From Caballeronia temeraria (GTDB taxonomy: Bacteria; Pseudomonadota; Gammaproteobacteria; Burkholderiales; Burkholderiaceae): DNA of 64,000 nt. A program made the translations under genes and the position numbers. The notes under the pieces were generated by a model. It worked only from the letters and a program-made list of their open reading frames with translations. It was not told the DNA's origin and ran no database searches. Below are positions 1 to 7,110 of the stretch, piece by piece (position 1 is the stretch's first letter; each line of letters opens with the position of its first letter). The stretch covers positions 1 through 64,000 of the forward strand of contig NZ_FCOI02000018.1 in assembly GCF_001544795.2 (NCBI RefSeq), read 5' to 3'.

Positions 1-50
1 TCTCCGTCAAGCTGAACGCGCCCATCATGCGTCGAAATATTCAGCACTGA
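1..50 (+). CDS. possible 3' end of a gene entering from the left
   Basis: A reading frame open from the window edge ends in TGA at 48-50 and gives a short peptide ending RRNIQH. It is too short to recognise. Nothing else is supported between here and the lipoprotein gene ending at 244. Confidence 0.2.
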   Translation, partial: SVKLNAPIMRRNIQH

Positions 51-243
51 GATACGGTCGTGCCGAGTCGCATACCGTTGAAGCGTTTTAACGCGGGTAC
101 GCTCGCCGAGTCGACCGCACGTGCGCGACGCTCGCGCGATCCCGGCGAAGAGCGGCGACCGCCTGAGCGAATGATCTCAGGCGGCGTTTCATTGGCGCAT
201 GTGAGACATGTCGCGTTGCGCTCGCCGTATAGTGTCCCTGGCT

Positions 244-564
244 TCAACCTGGTTCGTGCTGCGGGCATTCCGTTTGGAACCAATAATCGACCAGGCGTTG
301 TGCGGCCTGGAGGTCGTCCGGGTAGTATGGGTCGTCATACCATGGCGACGGGTCGTAGCCCGCTTTTCTCAGCGCAGCGAGTTCGCTTTGGTGTTGCGCC
401 ATCGTCGGAGAAGCGTTACTCCTGAGCGCGGCCAGGTCGCGGCACTCAGTCGGACTGAGGTGCGGCCCCGCATACGGCACATACGGGCCGCTGCCAATAA
501 CGCATCCGGCAAGCGCAAACGCGATCACCGGTAGCGTCGACCGGACTCTCAGCAAGGCAATCAT
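244..564 (-). CDS. small lipoprotein of unknown function
   Basis: 106 residues beginning with a basic/hydrophobic signal and a lipobox (ALAGC, Cys at about residue 21), so it is predicted to be lipidated and held in the envelope. The mature part has a segment like AALRKAGYDPS, resembling the 'leucine/alanine-rich, then GYDP' signature of short DUF4148-type exported proteins common in Burkholderiaceae. An AGGA ribosome site lies 6 bases before the ATG. No enzymatic motif is visible and the function is unknown. Confidence 0.6.
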   Translation of the reverse strand: MIALLRVRSTLPVIAFALAGCVIGSGPYVPYAGPHLSPTECRDLAALRSNASPTMAQHQSELAALRKAGYDPSPWYDDPYYPDDLQAAQRLVDYWFQTECPQHEPG

Positions 565-576
565 GACGCGTCCTGC

Positions 577-789
577 CTACTTGTCTCTACTTCCAAGTTC
601 GCTATGTTTGTGCGAGTGTGTTGCGCCGTGGACCAGTTCATAGTGGGCTCCTTTGCCGCTACGGGTGGGCGGAAAGTGCTCGCCTTCAACGCGTGTGACT
701 TCAAAGCCTGTTCCGCCGTCACTCTCCGTCACCACCTTATAAATGCCGGAGGTCTGGACCTTCTCGCCAGGTTTGTGCTGCTCTGCCAT
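577..789 (-). CDS. YjzC-like small soluble protein
   Basis: 70 residues, starting AEQHKPGEKVQTSGIYKV, with 'GxKxxxSGIYxV', 'HFPPT' and a His-rich tail (ATHSHKHSE). This pattern (GIY, FPP, terminal histidines) is shared by a family of short bacterial proteins annotated as YjzC-like or hypothetical. A good ribosome site (GGGAG, 6 bases before ATG) supports the start. The His-rich end could bind metal, which is inference. It reads in the same direction as the lipoprotein gene behind it. Confidence 0.6.
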   Translation of the reverse strand: MAEQHKPGEKVQTSGIYKVVTESDGGTGFEVTRVEGEHFPPTRSGKGAHYELVHGATHSHKHSELGSRDK

Positions 790-853
790 GATCGTCTCCC
801 TGTTGATGTATCAGTCGGGCCTCAGCAATGCGCGTTCCGTGCGATGAAGGCGG

Positions 854-1687
854 TCAGGGAGCCTTCTTCTGAAGATTCCGGAATTCGTTGAAGTGGCGGA
901 TCGCTTTGGTTGCCTCGCCCAACTCCTCGTGGATTCGCGCCGCGTTGAAATGAGCGTCTGCGAAGTCTGGCGCGAGCTCGATGCAGCTTCGGTATGAGTG
1001 AAGCGCATCTCTCAGACGGCCCGAATCCTCCAGCGCGACGCCGATATTAAAGTGCAGTATGGGATCGCCAGGCTGGTACCGCAGCGCGCTTTGATAGACT
1101 GCTATCGCTTCGGCGAACCGTTCTGACTCGACGAGAATGCATCCGAGATTCAAGGATGCGTTGGTGTAATCAGGGGCGCGCTCAAGCGCCTCGCGGTACA
1201 CCGCCTCGGCCGCGTCGACGTCACCTTCCTCGAGTGCTTGAGCGCGACGAAAAAGGATGATGGCGGCCTCGCGGGCGTCAATCGCCCGTTGAGCTGCCGG
1301 AAAAGGAGCGACCTCACCGCACGCCGGCCGTGGCTCGAAATCCAGCAGTAGCTGTCCGGTTTCTGCATCCCACTGACGGCTGATTTCGTCTCGCACGGCA
1401 ACGCGATTCCCAACCGCTGCGATTCGCACGCTTGTAAGCGATCCCTCGCGCGTCCAGCTCTTTCTCAGATGGTCGAGGGCGCGAACGATCTTCATCGGCG
1501 AAACGCCCGCGACGCGCAACGCATGTGCGGCCCTAAGCATCACGATGTCCTGGAAGGTGAAGCGGAACTCGCGCCGACCTCCGGTTGCGGGCGACACGAA
1601 GCCGGCCGCAATCAGTCGCTCAACGACGCTGCGTGAAACGCCGAGCATGCGTTGCACGTCGCGCAAGCTGTATCCGTCGTCTCGCAT
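854..1687 (-). CDS. MerR-family HTH regulator fused to TPR repeats
   Basis: 277 residues. Residues 5-75 form a MerR-type winged helix (YSLRDVQRMLGVSRSVVERLIAAG, then a beta-wing). Residues 145-270 form at least three tetratricopeptide repeats (ASLNLGCILVESERFAEAI; LHFNIGVALEDSGRLRDAL; AHFNAARIHEELGEATKAI). The protein probably binds DNA and uses the TPR part for protein contacts or oligomerisation. The ATG lies one base after the stop codon of ku, so the two are very likely co-transcribed and translationally coupled, and it has no strong ribosome site of its own. This placement suggests a role connected with NHEJ, but the direct target is unknown. Confidence 0.8.
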   Translation of the reverse strand: MRDDGYSLRDVQRMLGVSRSVVERLIAAGFVSPATGGRREFRFTFQDIVMLRAAHALRVAGVSPMKIVRALDHLRKSWTREGSLTSVRIAAVGNRVAVRDEISRQWDAETGQLLLDFEPRPACGEVAPFPAAQRAIDAREAAIILFRRAQALEEGDVDAAEAVYREALERAPDYTNASLNLGCILVESERFAEAIAVYQSALRYQPGDPILHFNIGVALEDSGRLRDALHSYRSCIELAPDFADAHFNAARIHEELGEATKAIRHFNEFRNLQKKAP

Positions 1688-1688
1688 A

Positions 1689-2663
1689 TCACCGCTTCGT
1701 ACCCGTCTTACGCGCTGGGGCGGGCTGTTCGTCAGTCATCGCGCGGCGCACTGAGCGACGCTTGGGCACGGGCGCCTCCTCAGTTGGTGCTTCCTGTGCT
1801 GGTGCTTCGTCGGCCGAAGCTTGGGCCCGTATCCCTCCACGGGAAGTCCTGTGCGCTGTAGGTCGAGCTGCCGGCGGCTCTGCAAGAGGCTTCTTCTTCA
1901 GACTGGCGCGCAACGCCTCGACAAGATCGATGACCTGTGCGCCGGGCTGCGCAATCGTCGGCGCCGCGGTGATCTTGTTGCCTGCGATCTTCTTATCAAT
2001 TTCCGCGAGAATGCGTTCCTTCTCCTCATCCTTGTACGCCGCCGCGTCATAGCCATCGACGCGGTACTGCTCGATAAGCTGCTCCGCAAGCTGCAGTTCC
2101 GCTGGCTGGACCTCCGGATGCTCAATGCCGATGTCCGCCTGAGAGCGGACTTCGTCCGCATAGAGCAATGTTTGCAGGATGATGCCGTCGCTGCCGGCGC
2201 GTACTTGCACCATCTTCTGCGAACCCTTCCACACCCACTTCGCAAGCGCACAGGTTCCGCTATCCTTCATCGCCTGATACAGAAGTTGGTACGGCTTGCC
2301 GCCACGTTTGTCGGGTGCGAGAAAGTAGGACTTATCGAGATAAATCGGATCGATGGCTTCACCAGGCATGAACGACACGATGTCGATCGTGTGGCTTGCG
2401 GTGACTTCCAGGGCCTCGAGCTCCGATTTTTCGAAAATGACATACTGGTCTTTCTCGAACTCGTAGCCTTTGACCATATCAGCGCGCTCAACAACCTTGC
2501 CGTCGTGCGGGCAGACGTACTGTTGTCTGAGTCGAGTGCCGCACTCTTTGTGCATGAGGTTGAAGCCGACGCCCGACTTACTCTCCGTGGCGGAGTAGAC
2601 CTTGACCGGCACCGAGACGAGACCAAAGCTTAAAGTCATTGAAGCGATCGAACGAGCAGCCAT
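1689..2663 (-). CDS. ku: non-homologous end-joining protein Ku
   Basis: 324 residues. Bacterial Ku is a homodimeric ring that holds double-strand DNA ends and recruits LigD. Typical features are the start ARSIASMTLSFGLVSVPVK, the central beta-barrel core (residues 10-190, including KSYFLAPDKRGGKPYQLL and ALAKWVWKGSQ), and a C-terminal extension from about 255 rich in Ala, Pro, Arg and Lys. Such an extension is usual for the Ku tail that contacts LigD and DNA. AAGGAGG lies 6 bases before the ATG. Its partner ligD is nearby on the same strand, separated by a response-regulator gene. Four phased GTAGC repeats lie just upstream. Function is confident. Confidence 0.97.
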   Translation of the reverse strand: MAARSIASMTLSFGLVSVPVKVYSATESKSGVGFNLMHKECGTRLRQQYVCPHDGKVVERADMVKGYEFEKDQYVIFEKSELEALEVTASHTIDIVSFMPGEAIDPIYLDKSYFLAPDKRGGKPYQLLYQAMKDSGTCALAKWVWKGSQKMVQVRAGSDGIILQTLLYADEVRSQADIGIEHPEVQPAELQLAEQLIEQYRVDGYDAAAYKDEEKERILAEIDKKIAGNKITAAPTIAQPGAQVIDLVEALRASLKKKPLAEPPAARPTAHRTSRGGIRAQASADEAPAQEAPTEEAPVPKRRSVRRAMTDEQPAPARKTGTKR

Positions 2664-2678
2664 CGTTCCCCTCCTTGG

Positions 2679-2715
2679 GTAGCGGTCCCGTAGCCGCCAC
2701 GTAGCAATACGTAGC
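2679..2715. promoter_or_regulatory. four phased GTAGC repeats in the ku leader
   Basis: GTAGC occurs at 2679, 2690, 2701 and 2711, i.e. at spacings of 11, 11 and 10 bases, about one helical turn each. They lie between the ku ribosome site and its presumed promoter (read as GCTAC on the ku strand). Helically phased repeats are typical of cooperative protein binding on one DNA face. No known regulator can be named. Confidence 0.4.
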
Positions 2716-2738
2716 GGCCCCGTTGCTGGCCAGGCACT

Positions 2739-3146
2739 TCAGGTTATCTTGGCGACGTGGGCCTCGTCCATTCGTCGATGCCGGCTTAGCCCGGCGGCCA
2801 CCCGCCATTCTTCGAGCACGCGCTCGAGCAGATCGTAGGTGACCGGCTTGCGCAGATATCCGTCAAACGACGGAAACTCATTGTCGCCCAAATCCGACCT
2901 ACCCGTCATTGCTACCATGTAAGCCGTCTGCGACGCCCCGTTCAATCGGAGCCTGTTGCAGATATGGCGACCGTCGCCATCGGGCAGTTCGACGTCCGCG
3001 AGGATCACATCGAACAGTTGGCGGCTAGCCAGTGCGCGCGCGGTTTCACAGTCGTGTGCGATAGATGGCTCGTGACCCATCTGTTCGATGAGCGCGGTCA
3101 GACCCGCCGCAAAGTCGTGGTCGTCGTCCAAAACGAGGATTTGCAT
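2739..3146 (-). CDS. single-domain response regulator
   Basis: Starting at MQILVLDDD, about 135 residues form one receiver domain: acidic pair DD near residue 7-8, phosphoacceptor Asp in VILADVELPDGDG, Thr in VAMTGRS, and Lys in YLRKPV. No output domain follows, so it would act by protein interaction or phosphotransfer. An upstream in-frame start (3188) is possible but adds a non-conserved leader. It lies downstream of ligD and upstream of ku on the same strand. No kinase is adjacent. Confidence 0.8.
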   Translation of the reverse strand: MQILVLDDDHDFAAGLTALIEQMGHEPSIAHDCETARALASRQLFDVILADVELPDGDGRHICNRLRLNGASQTAYMVAMTGRSDLGDNEFPSFDGYLRKPVTYDLLERVLEEWRVAAGLSRHRRMDEAHVAKIT

Positions 3147-3459
3147 GGTGTTCCCCAGCGGCGCTGCGGTTTTTGACCGCGTGCGCACGGCTGATGCATA
3201 GACGATGCAAACTCTTGACGCAGCCGATCAGCCGCGGCGTTACTGCCTTCAACAGATTTCCGGGCGGCGCGTGTAGATGCCAAACTTCCAACGACAGGCA
3301 AAAAGGGCGTGGCTGTGATCGAAGGCTTCAGGAGAGGCGCGGCGCGGTCAATGGAGGCGAAGCGGGCGGGCTTTCCGAACTCTTTAGCACCCGTCGACAT
3401 AGGACATGGCGATTCTCTTGGCGGCCAAACACGCGGCTCGGCTTCTGAGGTAGCAGGCG
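3147..3459. other. intergenic, no gene seen
   Basis: About 310 bases between ligD and the response regulator. Short open frames occur on both strands but none shows a recognisable motif or good ribosome site. It may hold the ligD terminator or the response-regulator promoter, but no clear hairpin with a T-tract was found. Confidence 0.4.
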
Positions 3460-5988
3460 CTAGGGGAGACGCTCGGTCGCCGAAGACAAAGATTGTCCAG
3501 TCGACCAGAAATCCGCCCAGGGGTCGCGCGACTGGAAACTCAGATATTCACGTGCCGTGTGGACATTCCACTGAGCGCCGCTCTTGAGATCGCTAAGCTG
3601 TTCCCACGCCACCGGCATTGAAACGCCCATTCCGGGTCGCGCACGCGCTGAAAAAGCCGCCGCGGTCGTCTGCCCCTTCCCATTGCGCAGGTAGTCGACG
3701 TAGACCTTGCCGAGGCGATTCGCGGGCCCGGATATCGCAGAGAAGCGCTCAGGAATCGTCTTCGCCAGATGTCGGACGAAGGCCTGCGAGAAGGACTTGA
3801 CCGTCACGTAATTCAACTCTGGAATGAGCGGCACCACCACATGCAGCCCCTTGCCGCCGCTTGTTTTGAGCCATGACTTCAGATCGAGCTCGGACAGCAG
3901 CGTGCGAACGAGGAGAGCGCCCTCCTGAACGTGATTCCATTTCACGCCTTCGCCCGGATCGAGGTCGAACACCACCCGATCGGGTTTGTCGATCTGAGGG
4001 ACGACCGAATTCCACGTATGAAATTCGATCGTGTTCATTTGTGCAGCAGAAAGCAAGGCGTCTGCGGTATCCACCGTCAGCAACGGCGGATGGTTCGGCC
4101 AGAGTTCGCGGTTGTGCGCAGTCAGGCCCGGCATCGCCGTTCGCTCGGCATGCTTCTGAAAAAATAGATTGCCCGCCACGCCATCGGGCGCGCGAACCAG
4201 GGCCACGGGCCGGTCCTTCAAGTGCGGCAACATCCAGTCGGCCACGCTCGCGTAGTAGTGAACCAGATCAGCCTTCGTAATCGCCGCCGTCGCATCAATG
4301 ATTCTTTCCGGGTGAGTGATCTTGAGCTGCGGCGGCGGCTCTGGCAACTGTGTCTTTCCTCCTTCGCGGACGACGCTGCGTGCGGGCTTATCGAGGCGCA
4401 AACCTTTGAACGACGACTGCCGAATCACGCCTTCGCCGGTCCATTCGGCGAACTCGACTTCCGCGACCGTGGTGGGTTTGAGCCACCGTTCGCTGCCGGC
4501 CGCGCGTCTGGACCACCGCCGTGCCTTGGTGACCTGCACATCGAAAGGCGCCGCGTCGACCTCCAGTGGGATGAGCCGATTCCAAAGTTCCCGAGCAGTC
4601 TTTGCGTCCCAGCCGGTGCCGACGCTTCCCGCGTCATGAAGCGTATTGCCCACGTAGTAGCCAAGCAGCAGACTGCCGACCTCACCGGATTTGCCGCCGC
4701 GCCCGGTCATACCGCAGATGACCAGTTCTTGCCTGAGGCGGGACTTCGCCTTCAACCACGATTCCGTGCGTCCCGACTCGTATGGCGCATCTCGCCGCTT
4801 CAGTACCAGACCTTCCAGTCCGAGCCCCGCAGCGGCTTCGAACACCTGGGCGGGCGGCGCGTCAAAATCCTGACTGAACAGAAGCTGCTCGCCTGCCTCT
4901 GCAAGAACGCTCGCCAGTTGAGCTCGCCGCGCCCACAACGGTACCTTCCTGAGATCCTTTCCATCCAGGAACATCAGGTCGAAGAGGAAGAAAACGATGT
5001 CCTTGTTGTCCCGTCCGTCGATCGCGTTCTGAAGCGCCGAGAAACTCGGAATGCCGTCTTGGAGCACCACAATCTCGCCGTCGAGCCATGCGCTCAGAAC
5101 CGGAAGTTTCTTTATCGCGACGGCGAGCGCCGGAAACTTCGAGGTCCAGTCGTGTCCGTTTCGCGTGAAGAGCTTGACTCGCCCTTCGTCGATGCGCGCA
5201 AGCAGCCGGTAACCATCTAGCTTTGTCTCGGTAATCCAGTCGCCGGTGCGAGGAAGCGAACTCGCCAGTGTCGCCAGCTGTGGCTCGAGTTTCTTTGGAA
5301 GCGGTGCTGGCACCGCGGCGGAAAAGTCGATCATGTCGATCGTGTCGATCGCCGACGCTTCGGCGCGAGCACGTCGCGCCGCTTTCGGCTCGCGTTCTTC
5401 AATCGGCCCCAAAGGATGCGCAACGACGCTGTCGGGAAGCGCCTTGATGACGTCGTATTCTTCGAGCGAGCGGGCCCACTCGTCTCGCTTCTTGAACAGC
5501 ATCCACTGGTCTTGCTTGTCGTCCGGTTTGGAGATGCGCACCAGTTCCCATAAACCGGCAAGCTTCTGACCGTGCAAGCGAAAGATCAACTTCCCGGTCT
5601 CCATGCCTTTGACTGCGTCGCCGGCCGGCTCCCACGTACCGTGGTCCCACACGATCACCGTGCCTGCGCCGTACTGCTTAGGCGGGATGGTGCCTTCGAA
5701 GGACGCATAGAAAATAGGATGGTCTTCGACATGCACCGCCATCTGCTTTTTGCTGGGGTCGTAGCAGGGACCTTTGGGCACAGCCCACGAGAGCAAGACG
5801 CCGTTGAGTTCAAGGCGGAAATCGTAGTGCAGACGGCTCGCCCAGTGTTTCTGCACAACAAAGCCCGACTGGCGTGCGCTGTCGGACGTCTCGGCGGTAG
5901 ACGCAGACGGCTCGGGCGTGATGCTAAAGTCCCGCTTCTTCCGGTAACGGGCGAGGGGCGGCGCGGTGGTGTCGCGAGGCGAGGCCAT
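3460..5988 (-). CDS. ligD: multidomain ATP-dependent DNA ligase D (NHEJ)
   Basis: 842 residues with the phosphoesterase-ligase-polymerase order found in Pseudomonas and Burkholderia. The 3'-phosphoesterase domain is at about 35-165 (FVVQKHWASRLHYDFRLE, QYGAGTVIVWD). The ligase domain is at about 235-530, with the adenylation lysine in ETKLDGYRL (about residue 255) and LVLKRRDAPYESGR downstream. The archaeo-eukaryotic primase-like polymerase is at about 560-830, with the metal-binding pair in VFDLDPGEG (about 672) and KTSGGKGLHVVVPL. Together these trim, fill in and seal DNA ends held by Ku. No strong ribosome site precedes the ATG. Three 20-base repeats lie 30-90 bases upstream. Confidence 0.97.
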   Translation of the reverse strand: MASPRDTTAPPLARYRKKRDFSITPEPSASTAETSDSARQSGFVVQKHWASRLHYDFRLELNGVLLSWAVPKGPCYDPSKKQMAVHVEDHPIFYASFEGTIPPKQYGAGTVIVWDHGTWEPAGDAVKGMETGKLIFRLHGQKLAGLWELVRISKPDDKQDQWMLFKKRDEWARSLEEYDVIKALPDSVVAHPLGPIEEREPKAARRARAEASAIDTIDMIDFSAAVPAPLPKKLEPQLATLASSLPRTGDWITETKLDGYRLLARIDEGRVKLFTRNGHDWTSKFPALAVAIKKLPVLSAWLDGEIVVLQDGIPSFSALQNAIDGRDNKDIVFFLFDLMFLDGKDLRKVPLWARRAQLASVLAEAGEQLLFSQDFDAPPAQVFEAAAGLGLEGLVLKRRDAPYESGRTESWLKAKSRLRQELVICGMTGRGGKSGEVGSLLLGYYVGNTLHDAGSVGTGWDAKTARELWNRLIPLEVDAAPFDVQVTKARRWSRRAAGSERWLKPTTVAEVEFAEWTGEGVIRQSSFKGLRLDKPARSVVREGGKTQLPEPPPQLKITHPERIIDATAAITKADLVHYYASVADWMLPHLKDRPVALVRAPDGVAGNLFFQKHAERTAMPGLTAHNRELWPNHPPLLTVDTADALLSAAQMNTIEFHTWNSVVPQIDKPDRVVFDLDPGEGVKWNHVQEGALLVRTLLSELDLKSWLKTSGGKGLHVVVPLIPELNYVTVKSFSQAFVRHLAKTIPERFSAISGPANRLGKVYVDYLRNGKGQTTAAAFSARARPGMGVSMPVAWEQLSDLKSGAQWNVHTAREYLSFQSRDPWADFWSTGQSLSSATERLP

Positions 5989-6018
5989 GCTGTGATAGTC
6001 GGTAAGGGCGGCGGCGCC

Positions 6019-6078
6019 CGATGATCATCGTCCACGACCAATGATCGTCGTCCACGACCGATGATCATCGCCCACAAA
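6019..6078. repeat. three 20-bp tandem repeats upstream of ligD
   Basis: Three consecutive 20-base units at 6019, 6039 and 6059 share the form CRATGATCRTCGYCCACRAM. Units 1 and 3 contain TGATCA inside ATGATCAT. They sit immediately upstream of the ligD start (5988), where an operator would be expected. No known protein is matched. Confidence 0.6.
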
Positions 6079-6163
6079 AATATGCGCGCACAGCACGGTT
6101 GGGCAACCGGAGCGCACGCGGTGCCCAGCGAATGCCATGTACTGTTCCGCGACTTCGCGACAT

Positions 6164-6340
6164 TTAGGACGGTTTCTTGCCAGCATCCTCGTTCGTCGTG
6201 CCGTCCTCGTCGGTCTCGATGCGCGTTGTGCCGCCGGTCGCGGGCGGATCGCTTGCAGGGAATGTATCCTCCACCGACTGATCGACCTGGTCCTCCGACT
6301 TCTCGCTGGTGGGGTTCTGCTCTTTGGGCGCGGTAGCCAT
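6164..6340 (-). CDS. small acidic hydrophilic protein
   Basis: 58 residues beginning MATAPKEQNPTSEKSED, very rich in Glu, Asp, Thr, Pro and Ser, with the segment DTFPASDPPA. That segment is recurrent in short uncharacterised proteins of Burkholderia, Rhizobium and relatives. The ATG at 6340 is preceded by GGAG at a good spacing. An in-frame TTG four codons earlier is less likely. It is probably disordered. Function unknown. Confidence 0.6.
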   Translation of the reverse strand: MATAPKEQNPTSEKSEDQVDQSVEDTFPASDPPATGGTTRIETDEDGTTNEDAGKKPS

Positions 6341-6492
6341 GGTGTGCTCCAAGGGGGGTGTCAGTCGCAGCGAGCACGAACCATTCCATTAGAAATTGCA
6401 GCACAGTGTTTCGCGAAGGCAACGACGCGTTGAGCACCGCGAGGCAAGCTGCTATGTTTGCAGCACTTTAACTTCTTCGAGAGACAGCTTCG

Positions 6493-7005
6493 ATGGATAC
6501 CCCGCTATCTGCAGACGAAATTCGTGTCCGCGCGTATCTGCTGTGGGAGGCGGAAGGCTGCCAGGGCGGACGTGACGAGCATTACTGGCTTGAAGCAATT
6601 GCCCAACTCGGACGTGAACGGGTCGAGGGGCCGGACGGTACCGGCGTCGACTCGGTCGCTGTTTCCGATGCTCCCCAACTTAAAGCGGGCAAAAAAGTAG
6701 GGACGAAGAAGGTCGGCCAAGAGGCGCCTGCCAGGGTGGGAAAAAAGAGTGACTCAGCGACGAACGGCAGACAGCAGACCGCGAAAACTCCCAAGGCGGC
6801 CGCGGAGGGTCAGAAGAAGGCCGACACGAAGTCTGAGGCCAAGTCCGAGTCGAACGCCGACGTGAAAGTGAAAGCGCAGGCCAAGGCGAAGGCGGGGGCG
6901 AAATCGACGACGCAGCAGAAGGCGGACGCGACTGCAGCCGCGCCGAAACCGCCGAAGCGGTCGAAGCGAATCAAAGCAGACGCCGGGCAGGAGCAGGCAA
7001 GCTAA
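6493..7005 (+). CDS. DUF2934 protein with histone-H1-like Lys/Ala tail
   Basis: 170 residues. Residues 5-45 are a DUF2934 unit (IRVRAYLLWEAEGCQGGRDEHYWLEAIAQL), a short motif frequent in Burkholderiales and rhizobia and of unknown function. From about residue 60 to the end the chain is low-complexity Lys, Ala, Thr and Gln (AKAKAGAKSTTQQKADA), like the tails of bacterial H1-type and AlgP-type proteins. It is therefore likely to bind DNA or RNA non-specifically; that role is inference. It stands alone on this strand, convergent with dnaE2. Confidence 0.7.
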   Translation: MDTPLSADEIRVRAYLLWEAEGCQGGRDEHYWLEAIAQLGRERVEGPDGTGVDSVAVSDAPQLKAGKKVGTKKVGQEAPARVGKKSDSATNGRQQTAKTPKAAAEGQKKADTKSEAKSESNADVKVKAQAKAKAGAKSTTQQKADATAAAPKPPKRSKRIKADAGQEQAS

Positions 7006-7015
7006 GCAAAAATAG

Positions 7016-7057
7016 CTCAGCAAGAACAGATCAGCAAGAACAGCTCAGCAAGAACAG
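7016..7057. repeat. three 14-bp tandem repeats after a stop codon
   Basis: Three perfect or near-perfect copies of (C/A)TCAGCAAGAACAG at 7016, 7030 and 7044, beginning 10 bases after the stop of the DUF2934 gene and ending before the convergent dnaE2 gene. A simple tandem duplication seems likely. It has no obvious hairpin potential. Confidence 0.6.
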
Positions 7058-7110
7058 CGGCGGCGAGGGTTGAATCGGCGCACTGAGACTCGGCCCTGGC
7101 CGCGTGGACT

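Noticed and set aside
1821-2633. 270-codon plus-strand frame opposite ku
   Set aside because: It lies wholly antisense to the well-supported ku gene and has no motif.
4222-5220. 332-codon plus-strand frame opposite ligD
   Set aside because: Antisense shadow of ligD in G+C-rich DNA; no protein features.
7016-7057. Possible CRISPR-like array of three 14-bp repeats
   Set aside because: The units are directly adjacent with no spacers and too short; it is a simple tandem repeat.
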